Part shown: piece by piece, positions 24,091-36,879 of the stretch
How positions within the stretch are numbered: the stretch's first letter is position 1
How the letters are laid out: each line of letters starts with the position of its first letter
Assembly: GCA_963855995.1 (NCBI GenBank)
Contig: OY979725.1
Location: 1,302,001 to 1,366,000, forward strand
DNA length: 64,000 nt
From: Muricea muricata
Lineage: Eukaryota > Cnidaria > Anthozoa > Malacalcyonacea > Plexauridae
Direction: 5' to 3'
Translations under genes and position numbers: made by a program
The notes under the pieces: model-generated
What the model was told of the DNA's origin: nothing
Database searches by the model: none
Seen by the model: the letters and a program-made list of their open reading frames with translations, nothing else

Positions 24091-24477
24091 AATGGACCAT
24101 TCCCCAATTACACAAACTTTAAAATTCGAAAACAATTTTAGCATAGTTGGAAAGAGCTTCCTAAATTTAGTGAAATTGTGAAGTTTGGTTGTAAAATATT
24201 GTAAAATGTCGAAAATATAGTAATTTAAGTTTGCGAATTTTGTACACTTTTGTATTACGCGGGAAAAAGAATTACCACATTTCCACATAGTGATAACGCT
24301 TTTCCGTGCGTAATACAAAAGCACACAAAATTTGCAAGCTTTACAGGGCTATATTTTCCACATTTTACAATATTTTGCAACCAAACTTGATAATTGTATG
24401 GAATTAGGATGCTCTTTCCAGCTGTGCTAATTGCCTTTTCGAACTTAAAAGTTTGTCTAATAGGGGAATGGTCCATT
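24091..24477. mobile_element. 390-bp foldback MITE, copy 2 (mirror)
   Basis: Right-arm counterpart of 13672-14059, with the same AATGGACCATTCCCC / GGGGAATGGTCCATT ends and scattered substitutions. Confidence 0.8.
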
Positions 24478-24848
24478 GTAAATGATTGAATGTTAACGAA
24501 TAGTTGACACAATGCCCAACGCAAAATATTACCCTACAATTTTGATGAAAAATCTGCATATGAACAGGAACAGTAATTTCGTCTGTTCTTTTTAATTGGC
24601 CACGTAAATACACAAGATGTCTGTGTTAAAAGTACTTTATAATTTAATCGTAATTATTATCTGACGGATACGATTCATTCATTTCCAAAGGTGATGGGGT
24701 TTGAAGAAACGAAAGAGAAAAAGAACAATCCTGGATGAAGAATGAACGATCCGGGATGACATTGACTACAAAACGATAATAATCCAGAAGAATCAGAAGA
24801 CACGAGATTGTAATAGAAAGTAGTGGTAATTCACAAGTTAGTACAAAC

Positions 24849-25133
24849 ATAGTCAATCCAGTCATGGTCTGGAAGCCCGGCGAACTTCATAGCGTTTATA
24901 ATGAGCTATAATTTTTTATCGAGCTGGCTTCACCGTGCACAAATCTTTTGAAATTTTGCTTATCAATATTTCAATAGTACGGTTGAATGCTTCAGCGAGG
25001 CAACGCTATTGGACGATTGCTTCATTATACCAAAAATTCATTGTCTTCACCGTGCACAAGTCTGCATAAGCACGAACAAAAAGATAGAACAAAGACGCTG
25101 GCCGAGTCTCCAGACCATATCTAGATTGACTGT
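24849..25133. mobile_element. 283-bp MITE, mirror copy
   Basis: It has the same TIRs as at 13019-13301 (AGTCAATCCAGTCATGGTCT at the left, CCATATCTAGATTGACT at the right), flanked by GTACAAA on both sides. Its presence in both arms dates it before the inverted duplication. Confidence 0.75.
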
Positions 25134-26700
25134 GGTACAAACAAGATATTCATCATTTAGAAATCAAAGTGGATTTAGTGAATTTTGTTCTTACTCGTTG
25201 AAAAAAAATCTTGACAATAAAGACTTGGGATTTTTTGCCAATTCCCAAGGGAATATACTATTTCACTCTTTTTTACTTAATTTAATTGATACATGTAAAA
25301 AAACTAATAGTACTCATTGTACTTTTATGAGGATTTTAAATTCCCAAGGGAATACAACATGCTTTGTTTCCGTGCTAATATTCAAATTCATGGTGGAGAC
25401 TTGGCATTATAATGAGAATCCTCTTTGATTATCAATATGATAAGTATCTTGGTGCTTTCGGGTTTGTTTTTGTAAACAGAAACAGTGGAACAATTAAACC
25501 ATTGTTTGTGTGCACTAAAGCAAATTACGGAAGTGGTTTGAGAGCAGCTGCGACGTACCATGCAAACGAAGGCGTTTCGGTTAAATAAGTATGAGAATTG
25601 CTGGGAAAGTTTCAAAATATTCAGATGCTTTTAAATTATATAGAGTAACTGTACAAACTATAGAAACATTGAAAATTTCATGTCAACTACGGTTAAGGAT
25701 GTACAGTCGTATAGACGAGTGTCGAAGAAAAAACTACTTAAGTTGTGTTTTACGTTTTAAAAAAGCGTTTTATCTTTGCACAATTTTCATGCTTATTTGA
25801 CCCAGCCTTAAACTTTGGTAAGTATCAGATTTCTATATTCTTCGGACCAGTTAACACAACGAAAAGCCCATGCCCTTTCAGCTAAGGTTTTACGTTTGAA
25901 AACTCAATCAAAACTCAGCCTAAGTGGGTTTAAGTAGCTAGAGTTAACGTAATTTATTTTTTATTTTGCTTTTTTGTTTATAACGTAATTTATTAGGTAA
26001 ATGTACGGACTGCGAGGGTGTGAGCCGTGTGTAAGTAGCATGGGGTTAGGCTTATTATTAAAAAAATTTTCGAAAGTATGCCTAAAAAAATACTTTTACT
26101 TCTAACAAAGCGGCTAGGAGTAAGTTGTTAACATTTGATTGCTCTAGTATTACTATTGTGTATTGTGGTAAAATATTTCGGTCAAAAATGCGGCTTAAGC
26201 TACGTAGTTGTAAATTTAAGTATAAAGACGTCAACTGGACAGCTCACCTGGTTTTTTTTATACACGACTTTTGATATTTGTCCATTCGATATTTTCTGTC
26301 ATTAGCCTAATAAATTCGAATACATTACATTTAAAATGCATACTTCACCAAAATTTTAATTCTTTTAATTGTCGGATTTGGGTGGCAGTCGGGGTGGTGG
26401 TGGTGCATGCGGGTTTATCAGTTGCGAGTGACTGTGCGATGGTGAGGAGAGTGAAAGTTACGAATGGAGTGCAGGAGCTTAGAACCGATGAAGACAACAT
26501 AGAACTGAGGCAGGTAGGCAGTTGGTAGGATCAGCGGGGGCACTTCTCACTTTGGCTTTGGGATTCACATTTGCATGCCGAGTACTTACTGTAAGTCACT
26601 AACGTTTTTTACTTTAATTTGTCAGGTATGCGCGGCTGCTCTCTAGGGAAGATCAACTTGGCAATTTGCATTAGTATTTGCAAAGTTGGTCTTCCCTTTG

Positions 26701-26828
26701 CCCCGCTACACTAGCCAGCTCTCTAAGAGCTACTTTCACTGTAAATAAGTAGCAGTACTTGTACTATATGTATATGTACTTCTACTTAGATGAAAGTAGC
26801 ACTTGGGGGGCTGGCTGGGGGTAGGGGG
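26701..26828. repeat. GC-rich hairpin, copy 3
   Basis: Mirror copy of the 10.83-kb hairpin, slightly more diverged in the left half (CTACACTAGCCAGCTCTCTAAGAGC). Confidence 0.75.
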
Positions 26829-26850
26829 ATTTTTTTATCTTTCTTTTATT

Positions 26851-28790
26851 TTTTGCTCTTCATAATTAGCCACATGAACACACAAGATGTTTGTGTTAAA
26901 AGCACTTTATAATTTAATCGTAATTATTATCTGACGGATACGATTCTTTCATTTCCAAAGGTGATGAGGTGTGAATACACGAAAGAGAAAAAGATCAATC
27001 CTGGATGAAGAATGAACAATCCTAGATGACTTTGACCACAAAACGATAATAATCCAGAAGAAACAGAAGACACGAGATTGTAATAGAAAGTAGTGGTAAT
27101 TCACAAGTTGGTATAAACAAGATATTTATCATTTAGAAATCAAAGTGGATTTAAGTAAATTTTATACTTGCTCGTTGAAAAAAATCTTTACAAGATACAC
27201 TTGGAATTTTTTTGCCAATTCCCAAGGGAATATGCTATTTCACTCTTTTTTGCTTAATTTCATTGATACATGAAAAAAACAATTAGTGTTGATTATATTT
27301 TTGAGGATTTTAAATTCCCAAGGGAATTCAGCATGCTTTGTTTCCATGGTAATATATAAATTCATGGTGGAGACTTTACAACGAGAATCCTCTTTGATTA
27401 TTAATATGATAAGTATCTTGGTGCTTTCGGGTTTGTTTTTGTACACAGAAACAGTGGAACAATTAAGCCATTGTTTGTGTGCACTAAAGCAAATTACGGA
27501 GTGGTTTAAGAGCAGCTGCGACGTACCATGCCAACGAAGGCGTTTCGGTTAAATAAGTATGAGAATTGCGGTAAAGTTTCAAAATATTCAGATGCTTTTA
27601 AATAATATAGAGTAACTGTACAAACTATAGGAACATTACAAATTTCATGTCAACTACGGTTAAGGATGTACAGTCGTATAGGCGAGTGTCGAAAAAAAAC
27701 AACTTAAGTTGTGTTTAACGTTTTAAAAATCCGTTTTATCTTCGCACAATTTTCATGCTTATTTGACCCAGCCTTAAACTTTGGTAAGTATCAGATTTCT
27801 ATATACTTCGGACCAGTTAACACAACGAAAAGCCCATGCCCTTTCAGCTAAGGTTTTACGTTTGCAAACTCAATCAAAACTCAGCCTAAGTGGGTTTAAG
27901 TAGCTAGAGTTAACGTAATTTATTTTTTATTTTGCTTTTTTGTTTATAACGTAATTTATTAGCTAAATGTATGGACTGCGAGGGTGTGAGCCGTGTGTAA
28001 GTTGCATGGGGTTAGGCTTATTAAAGGACCTAAAATTTTTGAAAGTATGCCTAAAAAATATCGTTACTTCGAACAAAGCGGCTAGGAGTAAGTTAACATT
28101 TGATTGATCTAGTATTACTACTGTGTGCTGTGGTAAGATATTAGGGTAAAAAATGCGGCTTAAGTTTTGTATTATAAAGTCAACTGGACAGCTTACCTGT
28201 TTTTATACACAACTTTTGATATTTGTCCATTCGATATTTTCTGTTTACGTTTAACCTAAAATAAATTCGAATAAATTACATTTAAAACGCATACTTTACC
28301 AAAATTTTAATTCTTTTAATTGTCGGATTTGGGTGGCAGTCGGGGTGGTGGTGGTGCATGCGGGTTTATCAGTTGCGAGTGACTGTGCGATGGTGAGGAA
28401 AGTGAAGGTAACGAATGGAGTGCAGGAGCTTAGAACCGAGGAAGACAGCTTAGAACTGAGGCAGGTAGGCAGTTGGTAGGATCAGAGGGGGGCACTCGTC
28501 ATTTTGGCTTTGGGATTCAAATTTGCATGCCGAGTACTCAAGTCACTAACGTTTGTTGTTTTAATTTGTCAGGTATGCGCGGCTGCTCTCTAGGGAAGAT
28601 CAACTTAGCAATTTGCACTAGTATTTGCAAGGTTGGTCTTCTCTTTGCCCCGCTACCCCGGCCAGCTTTCCGAGTGCTACTTCCACCGTAAATAAGTAGA
28701 AGTACTTGTACTATATGTATAAGTACTTCTACTTAGGTGGAAGTAGCACTTGGAAAGCTGGCCGGGGTAGGGGGATTTTTTTTATTCAAT
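26851..28790. repeat. 1.9-kb unit, copy A', right arm
   Basis: Inverted counterpart of 8881-10806 with the same landmark order and no MITE insertion. Confidence 0.8.
28658..28776. repeat. GC-rich hairpin, copy 4
   Basis: Mirror copy of the 8.9-kb hairpin (CTACCCCGGCCAGC ... GCTGGCCGGGGTAG), almost perfectly self-complementary. Confidence 0.85.
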
Positions 28791-29489
28791 TTCTCAATTC
28801 CCATGGGAATTGAATTTTTAATTAAAAGGGGTCACATGTAAATTTTGTAAACAATTTATTGAAAAGAATTTGTAAAGATTACAATTTAAATAACAATAAA
28901 AAGAGTTTAACTACCACACATTGTACTTATATAAATAACAATAGAAGAAAACAGAACATGGCAGAAAGAAGACAATAAACATTGCACTTAACACAAGTGA
29001 ATGAACAATGTTAAAAAGGACTTGGTCTTTTCAAGATAAATGTTTATACTTCAAGCTGAATAATCACAAAACAACTAGGAGTGGATAAATTTTGAGAGTT
29101 TGACAGAGAATTGTAAAACATAACACCAAGTTGTTTCATAATTACAAAGAAATATATGGCTCAAAGATATATGTAACTACAAAAACGAAATAAGAACACC
29201 CATTTTCCTTTTTGTTAACATTTATACATGAAATAGAGATCTTTTATAGATGCACTTTCTCAAGAGATTGACTAATTTTTACTCAAAATTTAAAGCAATG
29301 ATTAATTAATTTTCGAATTATATACCAAGTCTTTTGAGCTGAATTAGTCTCATGTTATATGATTTTGTAATATCTTCTTCAATGTACTTTATGAAACTTA
29401 TCAATAAATGTGTAGTAAAAATGGTACGAAGAGCATCTCTGTTTTTGACTAGTTCCAAAAAATTAAAAACGTAATTACTTTTACCTTAT

Positions 29490-30095
29490 AAGCCATATAT
29501 CTCACGCTACTTTTTTAACCTGACAAGCCGTAATTTATTGAGGTAAACCAAATATTTATTTTACAGTTTGAAAATGCAACTGAACAAAATTTCAAACGTT
29601 TTTGACATGTTTTTTCCTTCTAGATATTTCATATAATTAAAACATAGAGAAATAGGTGATAAAAAAGTACGTCTTATAGTCAACAAAATTACAATCAACA
29701 GTTTCTATGATGCATAAAAAAATGTTTTTAATTTTAATTTCGAAATCTAATTTGTCAACAACTAAGTTTTTCATTTGGAAAAAACTTTATAATTTTAAAC
29801 AGTTGAAAAATTACTCAAGCATCGGCAAATTTACCTCACTTAATATAGGTGCAGTGTGCAACGTCTGAAGCACTAAATTCTTTGAATTAGTACTAGTTCT
29901 TATAATATATTTTTAAAAAGACAAGAAACCGAAAATGGACTTTTTTCAGTAACAAAACAAGCCAAACATGTAACCAATCCAATAGCAATTATTCTAATGC
30001 CTGAAGGCTCAAGCAGAAAGCTCGAAAACAATGAATTTTGGTTGATAATATTCTTGTCAGGTTAAAAACAAACCTCTTTGAAGCATAAACTTTAT
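29490..30095. mobile_element. Inverted-repeat element with AACCTGACAA ends (right arm)
   Basis: TTTTTTAACCTGACAAG near 29511 and TTGTCAGGTTAAAAAC near 30055 form an inverted pair, matching the pair at 7.42 and 8.08 kb in the left arm. The interior is strongly diverged between the arms. Confidence 0.45.
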
Positions 30096-30195
30096 CTTTA
30101 CTTACTTGTTGAAAAGACCATGTTCAAAAGCCATGTGAACCTGTTTTCTTATATTATCATAATTATAATCACAAAGTGGAACTGTTTAAATATAA

Positions 30196-33100
30196 ATTCA
30201 AACTGGAGCAAAGAAGATGAAAAAACGTCTTTAAAGTCAGTAATTTTATTTTTCGAACAAGAATGAACCAAAACAAGCCAAAAAGAACACTAGAAATTGT
30301 ATTCAAACTGAAAAGGTTTGTTTAAAATACTTTTGCACAGCACTATCGAACTCAACTGCAATCCTGTTAACCTCGATTTCAGTACAATCTTCTTGAAAAA
30401 TGTTGTAAAATTAACATCACTGCTTGTGTGTTTCCAACCCTTGCACTGATCATAAATTTCAAAAATGCTGCATGCATGTATGAAATATATTTTCAAAAAA
30501 CAATCGTTAAATTTTTGAGGAGCATCTTCTTGCGACTTTATTAAAAATCATTTTCTTGTTTGGTTGTGGTTCTCTTTATATACAGAACTGTAATATTCCA
30601 AAACGTAGAGTAGTATAAGCGCTTCAGTTAATTTGTATTCAAACCAGTTCCACTTTTTAATGCACCTTACTACATTATTTGACCTTTACTGTTTGTTCTA
30701 AAGTTGAAGAAGTAGCTATTGAAAATCACAAAGACTGAAAAATCAAACAAAATGACCAATAACAGCTGAATTAGGAGTTCGAGGTTTTTCAGATATTTTC
30801 TTACTGTGATTGGTGAGCAGATACGAAACATACTATTTCTTTATTCAATTCAATTCAAGTGAAGTGTGGATGGGGTCTCAAGATGTGACTCATCAACACA
30901 AAACTCCCACTCATGATCTAGTTATGTTGTTGGACTGGGGACAATAAAAAGAGATGACTATTTCAGGCAACAAGTTATGCAAGAGGCACAATTAAAATGT
31001 CGTAGGATGACTGAGGGTTGCTTTCGTTTATTCTTTGTGATTTTCAAGCAAACATTTCAAACTTTAAACAGACATTAAAAGTCAACTCAAAGATGAGATT
31101 GAGATAGTAAATCAGGAATCAAGTCATTGTCCATTTTGAAAAGGTTCATATACAAAGTATATGTTTGTACACAAATGACAATTTATCTTGATGCTTCAAT
31201 GTAAACAGTCTTTGACAATCTTAATAGCAAGTGGAGAAACATGAATAAAATGATTTGATATCTTATACAACTATCTCAATCTCCTCAATGCTACAGAGCT
31301 AAATAATAATAAAACTGATGTGTTTTGTTGTTAACAATGCTTGAATATAAAGGAAACCAAACAAAATGTATGTCCAAAATGCAAAACTATACATCAACTT
31401 TTCAAAACACAACCAATTTATCATTATTTGGCTTTATATAAATTAAAATTAAAATGCTTTGAAAACCATGTGCTTGTTGCGACCTGTGACAAGGTAAAAA
31501 TGCACCAATGACCTCCAATTACAAAGGTAATACATGCAATCAGAATATGTGTAAAATATTAAAATACAAAATTGCCATGAAAAAATTCCATCACTTACAG
31601 CTCAATCTTCACTAAACGTTTATGGTGAAATGCCGCAACTTGACAATTGTAGCTAACTTAACAATTGTAACTTCATTATCTCATTTCAGAATTCCATATT
31701 TCTTTTGTGACTTGAATAATATACAGCAATTTCAGAATAAATATTAATAATAATAATTAATATAATTAATTCAGAATAAACACAGCCACTGGTCACAAGC
31801 AAGCCTATAATTTTCAAATCATTTCACAGCTAACAACACAAGAAAATATCAAGACCTTTTTGTATACTTTCATCATTCAAAGTGTTCACTTTTTCATGAT
31901 CAGCAAAATGCCAGAGAACAATTTGAAGCATCCTTGGAACTGGCAACATCTAGAAAATATTGAAGATTGAAGTTTTGAGGATGTTTCTCAAACAAATTGA
32001 TTGATAAAATTCCTTAACATTAATGATCAAAAGAAGAAAGATGACAATAACTTTTTGCAATTTGGCAGTTATTTGGAAAGAAAGCACCTTCTCAAATCCA
32101 CAGTACAAACAAATTTCAAAATATCTTATTTAAAACATAAATAACTGAAACGGTGAACAAAACATAAGTAAAATATAACAAAGCAAGCTAGGAGTTATGT
32201 GATAAGTGAACAGGCACATCAGAAAGCATCCATAGTCCCCACACAGTCTTAAAAGGAGTTTGGGTGGTAATATGCTCCTGGATAATAAGCCCTGAACTCT
32301 TTTGAACAAGCACAGAATCACTGTCGTTCATGACAGACCGCACACTAATAGGACAAGATTTACGCGATCTAGCTTTAAACAAACGCCTCTTTTACATGAA
32401 TTCATGATGCTTGAATTGACAATTGCAACAATAGAATTAATTTTTCTTTACAAATACAACAATACAGAGTGTCTCATAAAAGGCAAGCCACTGAAATTAA
32501 ACCTGTTCAATATATAGTTCCTCAGTTCATAAAAGATTTATGCATAAATAATTAACGAGACGCGCTATAGAATTGAATTTGCAATTAGAAACCCCCGAAA
32601 ACAAAAGAATATGGTCTGATGAGCATATAAACAAGTTAAAAGCCACGGGATCGGTTTTTATTCAACTGTAAAGACCTCGCGCTTCGTCTATACAGTTGAA
32701 TAAAAACCTCTCTCTAGAATTTTAACCTATACTTAACATGGTATACTTGACTGTAGGTAACACCCTGGTGATTGCTGTAACCAACTCCCCCCCAGTATTT
32801 AGGCGAAAGTATGTTTTATCCCAATCCCCTTCCGCCAATCATGGTACCAGTCTGCAATCATTGGATAAATAAATTCCGTGGTAGTTTAACGGCATGTTTT
32901 GTCGGACAAATTTATGTGGACCCTCTTCATACTGACAAAATTTACAACTTTCCCTTTTTATTGAACTTGAAGATCTTTGAAGATCCAAATCTGCAGAAAA
33001 CTCTGAGCATTTAATTTCAGATCTCAGTTAGCATTTGCATCGGATTTCACGCTATTATCATCAAGTATCCTTCATATCCAACGATCATCGCCAAGTAGAA

Positions 33101-33996
33101 CAAGCTTGCAAACGGTAACGGAGAGCACAAAGTTTATACTGTGCTGAATTCCAATCCGATTTCATAAAAATCGATCTTTATAAGCAGTCTAGATAGTATA
33201 CTACAAACACAGAAAGAAATAAAGCATATTACCTTAAAACAAAGTTACTATCGATAAAAACCTGACAGATTAGGATCTTGGTTCCTTCTTCGTCGTGCTC
33301 GTGAACAGAACAAAATTTTTTAAAAAAATCGGAAAACTTCGAGTACGGTCGGAACCGAAGCTTGCGACTTTCTTTCGACAAATTCCGAACAGGTTTCGCA
33401 TACTAACTAGCTCTGAATTTCTGATCCTGGCCGGTGGCTAGGGATAAAGCGCGGATACGGACGGATGAGAAATTGCGGATGGGGTAAAACGGGAGAACTA
33501 AATGAAGAACGAGAAATACGACGTTGAAGTGGAGAAAATTAAAAAAAAAAGATCGCGAGAAAGCGATAAAACAAAAAAATGAGGTTAGTTGATCAAAACA
33601 TGAAGAGCAGGAAATGCTTAAGAGCTCTCTTCCAAGGTGTTCAGAACTAATTCTTTCCGATCTTATCGACAGATTCTTCCCAACTGAGATAACAAGAATT
33701 GATAAGGAACATTTCCAATCACATCTGACTACCTAAAAATCGCTCCCGTGCTCTATATTTATCTACGCTATTTGATTTTGTTTTTAATGCTTAATACCCT
33801 AAGGAAATATCGATAGATTCTTTTGATAAGTACTACAGTTTATTGAGTTCAAATGCAGGACTAATTATTTTTATTATTCGTAAGAAAAATTCCTTGCCAA
33901 GGGAAATTCAATTTACAGTGGATAACTTAAGTTTCAAGAAGGCAATAAAGGCTTATTTCTCCGCCAAACTTGATAGTTATGAATTATCTAATTAAC
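30196..33996. other. AT-rich spacer without a supported gene
   Basis: I see only short ORFs with no recognisable domain. The one clear structure is a hairpin at 32653-32708. Faint diverged inverted similarity to 5.4-7.2 kb may continue to about 31.3 kb. Confidence 0.5.
32653..32708. repeat. Perfect 18-bp inverted repeat
   Basis: GGTTTTTATTCAACTGTA pairs with TACAGTTGAATAAAAACC around a 20-bp CG-rich loop (AAGACCTCGCGCTTCGTCTA). It is either a small MITE remnant or a structured regulatory or terminator-like element. No gene borders it closely. Confidence 0.7.
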
Positions 33997-34275
33997 AATG
34001 GACCATTCCCTAATTAGACAAAGTTTTAAATTGGAAAACAATTCTAGCACAGTTGGAAAGAGCTTCCTAAATTTAGTGAAATTGTGAAGTTTGGTTGCAA
34101 AATATTGTAAAATGTGGAAAATATAGTCCTGTAAAGTTCGCGAATTTTGTATACTTTTGTATTACGCACGGAAAAGCGTTACCACTATGTGGAAATGTGG
34201 TAACGCTTTTTCCCGCGTAATACAAAAGTATACAAAATTCGCAAACTTTATATTACTATATTTTCGACATTTTAA
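33997..34275. mobile_element. GGACCATTCCC-family MITE, cut by the satellite
   Basis: It matches the 390-bp MITE from its left end through the central loop and into the right half (ATTTTCGACATTTTA), then stops. The sequence passes directly into the satellite, so the last roughly 110 bp and the right TIR are absent. Confidence 0.75.
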
Positions 34276-34279
34276 AACA

Positions 34280-36835
34280 TAGAGATTTTGAGGAAAATTT
34301 TGACAAAAAAATTTGGAAAAAAAAATTGGAAAAAAAATTTGACAAAAAAATTCTCATTCATATAATCACGACAAAAATCCCGCGTGGGGTGCTCGCAACA
34401 CGCGTGTGTCTCGCGTGCGAAACCCTCGAAACAAATCCCCAAAAAATTTTGAAGAAAACTTTGACAAAAAATTTGGAAAAAAAATTTGAAAAAAATTCTG
34501 AGAAAAAATTTTGAGGAAAATTTTGACAAAAAAATTTGGAAAAAAAAATTGGAAAAAAAATTGGAAAAAAATTCTGAGAAAAAATTTTGAGGAAAATTTT
34601 GACAAAAAAATTTGGAAAAAAAAATCGGAAAAAAAATTTGACAAAAAAATTCTCATTCATATAATCACGACAAAAATCCCGCGTGGGGTGCTCGCAACAC
34701 GCGTGTGTCTCGCGTGCGAAACCCTTGAAACAAATCCCCAAAAAATTTTGAAGAAAATTTTGACAAAAGATTTAGAAAAAAAATTTGAAAAAAAATTCTG
34801 AGAAAAAATTTTGACAAAAAAATTTGGAAAAAAAAATTGGAAAAAAAATTGGAAAAAAATTCTGAGAAAAAATTTTGAGGAAAATTTTGACAAAAAAATT
34901 TGGAAAAAAAAATTGGAAAAAAAAATTGACAAAAAAATTCTCATTCATATAATCACGACAAAAATCCCGCGTGGGGTGCTCGCAACACGCGTGTGTCTCG
35001 CGTGCGAAACCCTCGAAACAAATCCCCAAAAAATTTTGAAGAAAACTTTGACAAAAAATTTGGAAAAAAAATTTGAAAAAAATTCTGAGAAAAAATTTTG
35101 AGGAAAATTTTGACAAAAAAATTTGGAAAAAAAAATTGGAAAAAAAATTGGAAAAAAATTCTGAGAAAAAATTTTGAGGAAAATTTTGACAAAAAAATTT
35201 GGAAAAAAAAATCGGAAAAAAAATTTGACAAAAAAATTCTCATTCATATAATCACGACAAAAATCCCGCGTGGGGTGCTCGCAACACGCGTGTGTCTCGC
35301 GTGCGAAACCCTCGAAACAAATTCCCAAAAAATTTTGAAGAAAATTTTGACAAAAGATTTAGAAAAAAAATTTGAAAAAAAATTCTGAGAAAAAATTTTG
35401 ACAAAAAAAATTTGGAAAAAAAAATTGGAAAAAAAATTGGAAAAAAATTCTGAGAAAAAATTTTGAGGAAAATTTTGACAAAAAAATTTGGAAAAAAAAA
35501 TTGGAAAAAAAATTGGAAAAAAATTCTGAGAAAAAATTTTGAGGAAAATTTTGACAAAAAAATTTGGAAAAAAAAATCGGAAAAAAAATTTGACAAAAAA
35601 ATTCTCATTCATATAATCACGACAAAAATCCCGCGTGGGGTGCTCGCAACACGCGTGTGTCTCGCGTGCGAAACCCTCGAAACAAATTCCCAAAAAATTT
35701 TGAAGAAAATTTTGACAAAAGATTTAGAAAAAAAATTTGAAAAAAAATTCTGAGAAAAAATTTTGACAAAAAAAATTTGGAAAAAAAAATTGGAAAAAAA
35801 ATTGGAAAAAAATTCTGAGAAAAAATTTTGAGGAAAATTTTGACAAAAAAATTTGGAAAAAAAAATTGGAAAAAAAATTTGACAAAAAAATTCTCATTCA
35901 TATAATCACGACAAAAATCCCGCGTGGGGTGCTCGCAACACGCGTGTGTCTCGCGTGCGAAACCCTCGAAACAAATCCCCAAAAAATATTGAAGAAAACT
36001 TTGACAAAAAATTTGGAAAAAAAATTTGAAAAAAAATTCTGAGAAAAAATTTTGAGGAAAATTTTGACAAAAAAATTTGGAAAAAAAAATTGGAAAAAAA
36101 ATTGGAAAAAAATTCTGAGAAAAAATTTTGAGGAAAATTTTGACAAAAAAATTTGGAAAAAAAAATTGGAAAAAAAATTTGACAAAAAAATTCTCATTCA
36201 TATAATCACGACAAAAATCCCGCGTGGGGTGCTCGCAACACGCGTGTGTCTCGCGTGCGAAACCCTCGAAACAAATCCCCAAAAAATTTTGAAGAAAACT
36301 TTGACAAAAAATTTGGAAAAAAAATTTAAAAAAAAATTCTGAGAAAAAATTTTGAGGAAAATTTTGACAAAAAAATTTGGAAAAAAAAATTGGAAAAAGA
36401 ATTGGAAAAAAATTCTGAGAAAAAATTTTGAGGAAAATTTTGACAAAAAAATTTGGAAAAAAAAATTGGAAAAAAAATTTGAAAAAAAAATTCTCATTCA
36501 TATAATCACGACAAAAATCCCGCGTGGGGTGCTCGCAACACGCGTGTGTCTCGCGTGCGAAACCCTCGAAACAAATTCCCAAAAAATTTTGAAGAAAATT
36601 TTGACAAAAGATTTAGAAAAAAAATTTGAAAAAAAATTCTGAGAAAAAATTTTGACAAAAAAATTTGGAAAAAAAAATTGGAAAAAAAATTGGAAAAAAA
36701 TTCTGAGAAAAAATTTTGAGGAAAATTTTGACAAAAAAATTTGGAAAAAAAAATTGGAAAAAAAATTTGAAAAAAAAATTCTCATTCATATAATCACGAC
36801 AAAAATCCCGCGTGGCGTGCTCGCAATAATATCGC
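34280..36835. repeat. Satellite array, nine units of about 290-365 bp
   Basis: The word TTCTCATTCATATAATCACG begins at 34351, 34650, 34938, 35237, 35602, 35891, 36191, 36491 and 36779. The spacings are 299, 288, 299, 365, 289, 300, 300 and 288. Each unit has an A-rich part built of AAATTTTGACAAAAAAATTTGG-like sub-repeats and a GC-rich core (CCCGCGTGGGGTGCTCGCAA followed by CACGCGTGTGTCTCGCGTGC). The last unit is truncated in its core. Long ORFs on both strands follow from the A/T-rich, stop-poor composition and near-300-bp period; they are not genes. Confidence 0.95.
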
Positions 36836-36879
36836 TTAGCAATAATAACTATATTCAATACCTAAAATAGCCGAAATTT

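Larger units (their letters stand above)
24585..26850. repeat. 1.9-kb unit, copy B', right arm
   Basis: Inverted counterpart of copy B. It carries the 283-bp MITE (24849-25133) but not the TTAA element; the empty TTAA site is at 25738-25741. Confidence 0.8.
19260..30195. repeat. Right arm of the giant palindrome
   Basis: This arm repeats 7.3-18.4 kb in reverse complement and reversed order, including both 1.9-kb units, both hairpins, the SINE, the 283-bp MITE and the 390-bp MITE. It lacks the 517-bp TTAA element of the left arm. Many single-base differences and small indels are visible, so it is not an identical assembly copy. Confidence 0.9.

Noticed and set aside
7300-30195. Polinton/Maverick or other giant autonomous transposon
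   Set aside because: No polymerase, integrase, capsid or other enzyme ORF is present in either arm; the only coding remnant of an enzyme is a LINE fragment.
34280-36835. CRISPR array
   Set aside because: Units are about 300 bp with no short repeat/unique spacer pattern, and the genome is eukaryotic.
34280-36835. Hammerhead ribozyme in the satellite core
   Set aside because: GAAAC boxes occur, but the required CUGANGA box with suitable stems was not found.
34272-36870. Long ORFs on both strands (up to 321 codons) with repeated Phe/Lys-rich motifs
   Set aside because: They come from A/T-rich satellite units close to 300 bp long, which lack stop codons in several frames. Both strands are open at once, the composition is extreme and the period is tandem.
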